From contig JAPFBL010000224.1 of NCBI GenBank assembly GCA_026182355.1, positions 255,001 through 319,000 on the forward strand: a stretch of 64,000 bases of DNA, written 5' to 3'. A program made the position numbers and the translations under genes. Under the pieces are notes generated by a model, which had not been told where the DNA came from, did no database searches, and saw only the letters and a list, made by a program, of their open reading frames with translations. Below, piece by piece: positions 56,436-64,000 of this stretch; position 1 is the first letter of the stretch; every line of letters begins with the position of its first letter. The DNA is from Hermatobates lingyangjiaoensis (taxonomy: Eukaryota > Arthropoda > Insecta > Hemiptera > Hermatobatidae).

Positions 56436-56762
56436 TTAATTTATTCTTTGTGATTCTAGGAACAGTTTAAGAAATTTTGGACACCCTGGAATTTGATCAT
56501 TAAGACATAGAGAGGCAGAAGGATTATTAATGACGGCCTTGTTTATTTGAAAAGCTTTCAAATTACAAATTTCTTTAAACTTTCTATTCGCATGTAGGAT
56601 GGTAAGGTTCAAGTTTGGATCAAAACTGTGATTTTGTGTGACAAGGTGTTTCGCAAAATGTGAAAAAAATTCTTTATTATTCTTATTGTCATTTTTCCTT
56701 TGCAAGTATTCATTAAAATGTTCCCGGGTTCTTTTTTCAAAGAAGCGCACAGTCATGCCAAT
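56436..56762 (-). pseudogene. Penelope-like element, GIY-YIG C-terminus cut at the YIG motif
   Basis: The frame enters as LIGMTVRFFEKRTREHFNEY, i.e. at the second GIY-YIG motif, and runs to a TAA at 56438-56436. Everything N-terminal is replaced by the second, inverted terminal arm. Conserved Arg and His follow the motif. A lineage distinct from the 14975 and 52959 copies. Confidence 0.75.
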
Positions 56763-57839
56763 GAGTTCGAAACGCGTTCAATAAAACTTCATTTGTGTGG
56801 AAACTTTTGTTGGTTTATCCATTTTACCTCAGAATGAGTAAATACCACACAATTATGGATTGCACAACTAATGTTATACTACATGTGTATAATATTGTTA
56901 CACTATATTGTATCAAGTCAGCCTGGTATTTTACCTAAAACCCATCATGAAAATTTTGAGTGTTTAAAGATAATTGATTTACAATTGCAAGTCATAAAAA
57001 CTAATCTCTCCGAAAACAGTCAGGTACAACAGATATACACAAAAAAAAGGGCTGGTTGATGGCATCTCTTTATTACAGATTTGTGTATTAGATATTTTTC
57101 AAGTACCAATTTGATTATTTTTGAGAATTAAATCCAAAATTAATAACTTCTGATCAGAAGCGGATGTTTCACTACTAGCTATATTGTTTTTAGCTAGTAT
57201 AAACAACAAACTACTACTACTACTAATTAAACAATATTCCAGTAATACTAAGTATAATTTCTTCTTTTATCAGTATCTAATTAGAGCCTTATGCTTGGAA
57301 GTGTGAGTAAAAAGAAACGGTATGTTAATAATCCTTTTATTCAACTTTCGTATAATAAAATATTTAGTTACAAGAACATCGTTAAATAAATTTGGACATA
57401 AGTAATTGATCAATCATAACATAAAATGAACACATTTCTCAAGCTAAACGAAATACATACAAATAAATTAATAATTCTATTCCTTCTAATTAATTAAAAT
57501 ATATAAATCAAATTTGTAACTGGCATAAAATAAAAACAATTCAAAATATTTTGATTTTGAATAGATTACATTATTCATGAAATAGTTTTATACAAAAGTT
57601 AAATAAATAATTTTAGCAGTATTAACAGTAGTTCAGTAATATTATTTTTAGTCAAAAATAAATCTTCGTAAATCTAATAATTTAAAAATAGTAAAAAAAA
57701 AAGAATGTACCACCTAAAGAGTATTTCAAGTTCATTTACATAAAAATTAATAGCTGTCAACGATGGTTTCTGTAATTATTGTTTGTAGAATCTTTATATT
57801 AATATTTCACTGGGGTGAAAACATTACTAGCTGCTGTCA

Positions 57840-57985
57840 GTACAAACGGTTTAAGTAAAAGTTTGGAATCAAAGTATGGTGCAGTAGGTACAGAAGAATA
57901 GAGGTTCGAATCCCCGTCATGATGTAGACTTTTCACGTGGGGGATATATTGTTCACACCGTCCTCCGGAGAGGATATAAAGTAAT
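57840..57985 (+). mobile_element. Possible tRNA-derived SINE
   Basis: A box B-like AGGTTCGAATCCCC at about 57901, with GGTGCAGTAGGTACAGAAG at a box A-like distance. The downstream CCTCCGGAGAGGATATAAAG resembles SINE bodies. No second copy is in the window. Confidence 0.35.
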
Positions 57986-58014
57986 CTTACTGGTTATTTA
58001 TATATATGTATATA

Positions 58015-58140
58015 GAGGTCTCCAACCGTCGCTTCACAAGTGCGCTTGGTGTCCCTATCTCAACTCTACTGATGACGGTTCAACCGAAAATTAGAGACTG
58101 TAGATGTGTTCGTATCTTTATTCTATCTATAATTTCCTGT
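58015..58140 (+). mobile_element. PLE terminal arm, 'ACGGTTCAA' family
   Basis: CTGATGA, GGT/ACC hairpin, GAAAATTAG at about 58066-58092. The rest matches the right arm of 14155-14400. Confidence 0.55.
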
Positions 58141-58164
58141 GAAACGTATATGGATATATATATA

Positions 58165-58385
58165 TCAATGATCAAAACTACAATATGAAAATGGGAAAAC
58201 AAGACTAAGATCTTTCAACCGTAACAAGCGGTCTTCGTTAGAGTCAAAAACCCAACAGTTGGGTTTTTGACTCTGACGAAGACCGCTTGTTACGGTTGAA
58301 AGATCTTAGTCTTGTTTTCCCATTTCCATACTGTGGTTTGATCATTTATTGTTATTTCATGTGTTTATGTGAAATCTTTTTATTG
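58165..58385. mobile_element. Two-headed PLE palindrome, 'GACGAAGACCGCTTGTTA' family
   Basis: Inverted arms around 58256. The left-arm core is mutated (CTAACGA); the right arm (58272-58309) is intact. Confidence 0.75.
58272..58309 (+). ncRNA. Minimal hammerhead ribozyme motif
   Basis: CTGACGA at 58273-58279, stem II GACCG/CGGTT, GAAA, AGA-TCT-U. Confidence 0.6.
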
Positions 58386-58479
58386 AACAGATTCAATAAT
58401 ATATCGACCGTTTGATAGAATAGGTGTGTTATCTAATCGGGATTCTAATCCCGATTAGATAACATGCCTATATATATAG

Positions 58480-58745
58480 TTCAATATATAGACAAAGAAA
58501 CATAGAGAAATCAAAAGAACACACTTACAGTCTCTAATTTTCGATTTGAACCGTCTTCAGGTGAGATAAGAGAGGGAAACCAAGCGCACTGGTTCAGAGG
58601 CGGTTGGGTCTCCAACCATTTTCGGTTCAAACCGAAAATTAGAGACTGTAAGTATGTTCTTTTGATTTCTCTATGTTTCTTTGTCTATATTGAGCTATAT
58701 GTGTCCGTTTTAGATCGTATTTCTAACGAAAAAGTATATATATAT
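58480..58745. mobile_element. PLE terminal fold-back, 'ACGGTTCAA' family
   Basis: The arms AAAGAAACATAGAGAAATC and complement face each other around 58605. The - strand arm has CTGAAGACGGTTCAAATCGAAAATTAG. The right arm has lost CUGANGA. Confidence 0.65.
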
Positions 58746-59454
58746 ATTCTGCACTATTGAAGATTACTTTAATAAATAAACTAGAGAAAACAAAATGTAA
58801 GACTCCCAATTTAGAAGTATTCATGTCCTCTACCTAAAATGGATTCCAGTTGAGAAATAGTCACACTTTTCCACCCATAGAAAAACAATGAAGGCAAAAC
58901 CCTGTTAAGTATATATGGACTGTGGAATCATTATTTCAGTTTAAATTTTGAAAATAAAAGGAAAATTCTTATTTAATTCAACAAGAACCTTTTATCACAG
59001 ATAGGTCTAAAATATGAAGAATTTCGAAAATTATTGTTAGGCATTAAATCTTTTAAAAATTGATTTCAGGTTTTTTTTTGCTTTCAAAATAATTAATTCA
59101 GAAACTGCGCAATTTTACTAACTATCTCTTTGTTATTGAATTATGCATATCTCAGTATTTGGCAAAAAAAAAACGAAGCATAGTGAAATAAAGTTTCAGT
59201 AGTGACAAGAACTTAATATTACTCTAATAAGGAACTTTATTTCCTTATTATATTTCACGAAGAGCAGCTAGCGTTTAAGAAGCAAAAAAAGAAAGATAAA
59301 TCATTTTATTAATGGTTTTAATTAGTAAATATATAAAGAACTAAAATATTAACTAAGCACTAAATTATGTATTTATAATAACAGAGTTTTATAAATCCCT
59401 ATCATTAACTCGAAAAAAAAAACAATATTGCACTCCAAAAAAAAAAATCGAACT

Positions 59455-59460
59455 TTTATT
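59455..59460 (-). terminator. Candidate polyadenylation signal AATAAA of the STPR gene
   Basis: AATAAA on the - strand about 190 bases after the TAG stop. Confidence 0.4.
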
Positions 59461-59650
59461 CAATTTATGCTCTGTGTTATCAAGAGATTTAAATTGGATT
59501 CTAGGACTGAAAAATAGATCGACTTCTGCTAATAAGAATATAGATCGTATGCTATAAGAGGCATATAAGAAAAGGGAACAAGTTTTCATAACAAAGAGTT
59601 TCTAAATAATCAAAGTTGATAATCATTTGGTGTCAAAACTGTAGATTAGT

Positions 59651-61017
59651 CTAGTCTTCTGATGAATTTGTTTCTTCTTCTTCTTCTTCACTCTCTGATT
59701 TTTGTTCAACTTTTTCCTCCTCTTTTTTCGATTTTCTCGGTTTCCTTACAGTCCTCTTGTTGACCATCTTTTTCGGCTTTGTATTCTTCCTCTTGTGTTT
59801 CGTCCTTGAAGAAGATAGTTTAACAACAGGATGAGCTGAAGCATTTCTAGCGTTTCTTGCTCTCATTTTGTTAGCTAAGTATTCTTTCGTCCTTGCTCTC
59901 ATGTCAGCAAGCCGTTGTGATCTTTGCTCCTCCGTTTCAGCTGCCAAGCGTTTCTTTTGCCTTCGACGTAAGTCCTCTAGTCTTGCTTCTCTTTCTGCCG
60001 GTGTTTCTCGATCTCTTCGCTTTTTCATCAAATAAGCATTCCTTCTAGCTTGGCTAGAGATTGAACTGCTTCCTCTCTTTCTTCTTGTCTTCATGTTTAC
60101 CACTACCCTGTTCATGGAAATCACAATTACTGTCAAGAATGAAATAATAATAAGCAATTATATTTATCATGATTTGTTTTCTTGACCCAATATTTATATG
60201 ATGTAATTTTTTTTTAGGTTTGAGGTCCAATGATTAAAACTAGTTCTTTTGCCGACGTTTCGACATATATTTATGTCATCTTCAGGTAGTAGTAATAGTA
60301 GTGCTAATTGTAAAACAATCATGTTGTAGCCCTGAAGATGACATAAATATATGTCGAAACGTCGGCAAAAGGACTAGTTTTAATCATTGGACCTCAAACC
60401 TCAAAAAAAAATTACATCATATATTATATTTATATAATATAACTAGATTTCACAATAAACACGTGAAATAACAATCAATGATCAAACCACAATAAGAAAT
60501 GGGGAAAAAAAAAGACTAAGATCTTTCAACCATAACAAGCAGTCTTCGTCAGTTGGGTTTTGACTCTGACGAAGAGCGCTTGTTACGGTTGAAATATACT
60601 TGAGTTAGGCAAACTGAAGGACTCCCAACATCGAATTTTCATTGTATGGTATCAAAAGGGGTCAATGTATGATCTTTTATGAGACTGCCATTGCAGCCTA
60701 ACCTAGAAATATATCACATAATCTTGATTAAAACCGTTATGCCACTCTAGTTTTTTGGTGACGATTTAATATGTTTCTAGGACCCTCAAAGAAATTGACC
60801 TTCAGTTTATAAATTATTTTAAAAAGAAACTATTAAAGTTGAAACGGCTATTAAACAAAAGGTAGTAAAACTTGGATAGTAAATATTTATAAGATGAATG
60901 CAACCACCTTTATTAAATATTCATTAGTTTTAAATTCTTGAATTTAAAATTTATAATGGTTTTAATGCACTTTACTTACGCCGAAGATTCTCCACCAACC
61001 TGTCTGGATGAAGGCAT
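59651..61017 (-). CDS. STPR-repeat basic protein with acidic tail, probable nuclear DNA-binding protein
   Basis: Two coding exons on the - strand, 61017-60980 and 60107-59651, join through a consensus GGC|GTAAGT donor and an AACAG acceptor, giving 164 aa. The ATG at 61017-61015 is preceded directly by an in-frame TGA, which fixes the start. After a short Ser/Gly/Val N-terminus come about 20 residues rich in Arg/Lys, then two adjacent 23-residue units. The first begins ETPAEREARL and the second ETEEQRSQRL, and both carry the regular Arg/Lys/Leu spacing of the STPR repeat known from the silkworm fibroin-modulator-binding protein, where the repeats form a DNA-binding helix. A Lys/Arg-rich nuclear-localisation-like stretch (about residues 110-142) and a Glu/Ser tail follow. 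STPR units also occur in transposon proteins, but the spliced structure and intact frame favour a host gene. The target and process are unknown. Confidence 0.72.
60251..60286 (-). ncRNA. Minimal hammerhead ribozyme motif (left arm)
   Basis: CTGAAGA, stem II GACATA/TATGTC, GAAA, AC-GTC. Confidence 0.6.
60331..60365 (+). ncRNA. Minimal hammerhead ribozyme motif (right arm)
   Basis: The same core on the opposite strand: CTGAAGA at 60332-60338 and GTC at 60361-60363. Confidence 0.6.
60445..60600. mobile_element. PLE palindrome, 'GACGAAGACCGCTTGTTA' family, shortened
   Basis: AACACGTGAAATAACAATC at the left. The - strand core CTGACGAAGACTGC...GAAAGATCTTAG is intact. The right arm is cut at GTTGAAATATA and joined to a SINE body piece (ACTTGAGTTAGGCAAA). 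Confidence 0.6.
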
Positions 61018-61038
61018 TCAGAAGAAATGTCTTAATTT
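60980..61038 (-). other. First coding exon of the STPR gene, including 21 bases of 5'UTR
   Basis: The acceptor TTTTTCAG precedes position 61038 on the - strand and the donor GTAAGT follows 60980. The exon holds the start codon at 61017-61015. The acceptor upstream of the ATG implies at least one more 5' exon. Confidence 0.65.
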
Positions 61039-63019
61039 CTGAAAAATAAATAAAGCATCACTTAAAAATGAATTATTGGAAACAGAAAACACAATTCTGT
61101 TTTTCTTTAAAACAGATTGGCCTAATCATTGGCCTTATTTAATTCTTTCGAACGTAATAAAACAATCATAGCAAAAACAAAACACACTGACTATAGAAAC
61201 GTTGACAGAAATAATACATCTTTGCATCTAGACTGAGTACCTGTTAAGATGATTGAATAAAACTGGTTTTTTTTAACTTAGAATTCTAAATTTTTCTTTC
61301 TTTTTGAAAGCACAACAATATTCTTCCTTAAATTTCAAAAGCAAATAGAAAAATTGGAGAAGATACAGTGTTTCTTGAAAGAACAAGAAAGTATTAAGCT
61401 CTATGTGAATTCTATCTTCTTTGGAAATAATATTCTGTCATTAACTCAAATTAGAAGGGAATTGGAATTTCCTGGAAATAATATATTTGTTTATACTGTA
61501 TTAATCTCAGTGAGATTGTTATGATTTGAAAAAAAGTTACAAAAACAACGGACTCATGATGTGGTAAAAGTTGATTGGCAGGTTTGTGTCACTGTATTGG
61601 AGAACGTTTTTAGCATCTATTAATGTAAGACGAGAGGAAGGGGATATTTCGAAGAGTGAACTGTAGCAATATAATGTCCGTTTACAATTTAGAAATTCAA
61701 GAACACCTTGAAAAATTAATCAAAACAAGTGAGCATCATCAGAGTGAAACTGAATCTGAAATCCAATTTGTGAAATCTTACTATTATACATATATAATCC
61801 CTGTCTAACCTAAAAAAATGAATTTTCGAAGTGTTGGTATGTTATCAGTAATGTTTTCATTATTCGTTATGACCTACATAAAACCTTTTTTTGTAAAAAA
61901 AAAATCGTTTAAACTTTACAATCATTTGTCCAATGGAATAATTTTTTTATTTCCTGATTTATTATATTTCACTGTTAGTCTTTGTTTGCTAGAAATTAAA
62001 TGTAGTCCAACTCATGGATATTAAATATTTTCGTTTTTCTTAAGGAAAACTATAATTCTTATATAACTTTACAAAATCTATGTGTAAAGCTCGGATCACC
62101 CTCTACGTATAAACTTTCTTTAATGGAATAAAATATATACGATACAAGCCACCTAAAAACATGTAGCCAGTCAGTGTTTTTTCCAAGCACATATAATTAA
62201 GGAAGATGTTCTAAGCAGACAATTTTATTTGCTTATATAAATTAGGTAAATTATTAGAAATATGTACACTTAACGAAAACTGTTTTCATCTTGCCATTTC
62301 ATAGTTTCAAGCAGTTCATAATCAAAAGAACTTTCAGGGATGGTAAGTATTATAAAACAATTCGTAAATTACTACAGTAAAATATCCCAATACATAATTT
62401 CCCATTAAGTATAATGGTAAAACTTTCGTGAATTTTATCAAATATAACTTCTATATATTCCCTTCATTCTCAGACTTACGAAACAAAGTATCTATAATAC
62501 GGATTCTAAATACAAAAACTATGTATGTCAATTTACGAATTCAGTGGAGGTTAAATAAACACTACTAATCATTAACTACTAATGTAAACAAGGAATTCAA
62601 TTTAGCTCAACTCATGGATACGAAATTATACTTAGACTTTGTGAAAGTAAAATTGTTCTTATACAACGTTACAAAATCTGTTTATAAATATCAGGTTACT
62701 CTATACATTTAAACTGTTATAAGTTATTCACCAGTATTCTAAATAACGAATTACATTTCATTGCAACATTATACGCATATATATTTAGGTATACCCATAA
62801 TTAATGTAGATTAGAGAAAATATAAAAGGGCATTGTAAGTTAGGCCGGTGCTATATTTAAAGTACTGTAACGACATTTGTTTGACATATTAACCTAAGGT
62901 TTAATACACTTTAATCATTTTACAACACATAGTATTTCTTATTTGAAAATATAAGTTTAACCACAACAGTTTCACCGAACAATCAACCTAAAGCTCTAAT
63001 AAAAAAAATCACAACATAC
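61039..63019. other. STPR gene 5' intron, no recognised element
   Basis: AT-rich DNA between the probable untranslated exon (63020-63096) and the first coding exon. I see no conserved frame. Confidence 0.45.
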
Positions 63020-63096
63020 CTTGGAAAGATATTTTTCAGAAAAGACGCGTAATGGCAGATCCCTCAACGATCGTCGTTCAATGGCTAAGCGTCACC
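63020..63096 (-). other. Probable 5' untranslated exon of the STPR gene
   Basis: On the - strand an acceptor (TTTAG at the 63097 side) and a strong donor (CCAAG|GTATGT at the 63020 side) bound 77 bases with stops in the relevant frames. It lies upstream of, and in the same orientation as, the STPR coding exons and has no other evident owner. Confidence 0.45.
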
Positions 63097-64000
63097 CTAA
63101 ACACAAATATCAACAATATTTTCTTAACATCATTAATAACTATATATAATTATGTATATACCATAGTATCAGTAAGGTAATAAAGTAAGATAATAAAGTA
63201 TTACTTATATCATAATTCCACTTAAACAATGCATATATGTATACGTACAGATACATATCAGATATGTGTGCTTAACGATTTTATTTCCCATTAGGTTTTA
63301 ATTATTTTATTTATACTAATATGTATTATGATTTTAGACAAAACAAAAGAATCGGTTAGTTTTATTTAGCTTATTAATATTAAAATTATCCAATTGATTC
63401 TCTAACATATTTTACACTTTCTATACAACTTCAGCAATTATTAATTAATTACATTTATATAGCATTGGTACATTATAAGTTGATATATATATTTGTTATT
63501 AACCTTGAATATAAACAAGAATCATCTATAACCTGCCATACGTACCGGTTAGTTAGTTCTAGTATCAGCTGAGTTGATAGGATTGTGTTAAATTGAAAAA
63601 AAAATAGGATATACTTTGCAGTAAAAGTTATCATCGAAATGAGTTTTACAGTATTTTTATAGTTTTGTTGACGAATTTTATTCTCTGCAAATAGATAAAT
63701 AAACGTATTTTAAGAATTTGAATTTATGAGAAACAAATTCAGGTTTTAAGTAATTCATTTAGAAGTATATGCAGAAGTAATTCAGAAAAATATGCAGTGT
63801 TGAAAAATGGGTGTCGGTTTCTGAACCAATTTTTAATTATTACATTATTTATAATGTGTGTAACTTGTTTAACGTTGTGAGTCAACCCGTAGTATACTCA
63901 TTTATAAATTGTTAACAAAGTGATTTGCTTCAATGTTTTTGTTCCCAGTAGAAATGAAATACGCACTTCCTTCCAATTCACATTTCAACTTACAGTAACA
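63097..64000. other. Upstream flank of the STPR gene
   Basis: AT-rich, no gene recognised. It may hold the STPR promoter, but no motif marks it. Confidence 0.35.

Larger units (their letters stand above)
56065..56880. mobile_element. PLE copy with inverted terminal arms around a GIY-YIG fragment
   Basis: The left arm is 56073-56165 and the right arm 56763-56880, with the same terminal sequence as 33415-33735. Inside is the - strand GIY-YIG C-terminus. The GATGTGGTACTGACGGG segment shared with 33415-33735 lies at about 56250. Confidence 0.8.
60175..60430. mobile_element. Two-headed PLE palindrome, 'GACATAAATATATGTC' family
   Basis: Near-perfect inverted arms around 60295, with both hammerheads intact. 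Placed in the STPR gene intron, just upstream of its second coding exon. Confidence 0.8.

Noticed and set aside
59651..60157. 168-aa single-exon version of the STPR gene
   Set aside because: The first residues of that frame are intron-like and hydrophobic. A consensus acceptor at 60108-60110 joined to the 61017-60980 exon gives a better start with an upstream in-frame stop.

Overview
This is an AT-rich, intron-rich animal nuclear segment, not prokaryotic. Three host genes can be read by joining exons with consensus splice sites in matching phase. (1) The + strand at 202-8338 carries the last seven coding exons of a phospholipase C beta gene, ending in its C-terminal coiled-coil domain. (2) The + strand at 26482-49945 carries a complete 15-exon coding region, 584 residues, for a UBF/UBTF-type nucleolar transcription factor: an N-terminal dimerisation region, four HMG-box-like segments and a Ser/Glu/Asp tail. 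(3) The - strand at 61017-59651 carries a small two-exon coding region, 164 residues, for a basic STPR-repeat protein with an acidic tail, preceded by a probable untranslated exon at 63020-63096. The first two genes are co-oriented and about 17 kb apart. Nothing suggests that the three act in one pathway beyond two of them being likely nuclear.

Most of the rest is mobile DNA. The dominant signal is Penelope-like retroelements (PLEs). There are four decayed C-terminal GIY-YIG endonuclease segments, all on the - strand (about 14975-15454, 45120-45440, 52959-53260 and 56436-56762). There are also several dozen short fold-back pieces built from PLE terminal repeats. Many fold-back arms carry a minimal hammerhead ribozyme core (CUGANGA, a short stem II, GAAA, a very short stem III and a cleavage triplet), often one on each strand of the same palindrome. 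Several sequence families occur, and many copies abut (TA)n microsatellites. Hammerheads in PLEs are an established phenomenon. The density, the two-headed palindromes and the family diversity are what stand out here.

Other elements are a hAT transposase remnant (22860-24720, - strand) interrupted by a LINE RNase H-type fragment (about 23560-24240, + strand); a Helitron PIF1-like helicase remnant in a UBTF intron (46590-47320); a non-autonomous hAT element with target duplication (3977-4485); a TIR-bearing MITE pair (13683-13941 and 17670-17937); a tRNA-headed SINE family; a GC-rich island with a direct repeat (39640-40930); and two tandem arrays with 99-bp (21589-22453) and 104-bp (54741-55670) units.

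Layout: 0-9 kb PLC beta exons with PLE, hAT and SINE insertions; 9-21.5 kb intergenic AT-rich DNA with fold-backs; 21.5-25 kb satellite, CRE-rich palindrome and the nested hAT/LINE; 26-50 kb UBTF with inflated introns; 50-59.5 kb fold-backs and the 104-bp array; 59.6-63.1 kb the STPR gene. The organism is probably an arthropod. The abundance of hammerhead-bearing PLEs and the retained UBF gene would suit a chelicerate such as a horseshoe crab, but that is an inference and not shown by any single feature.
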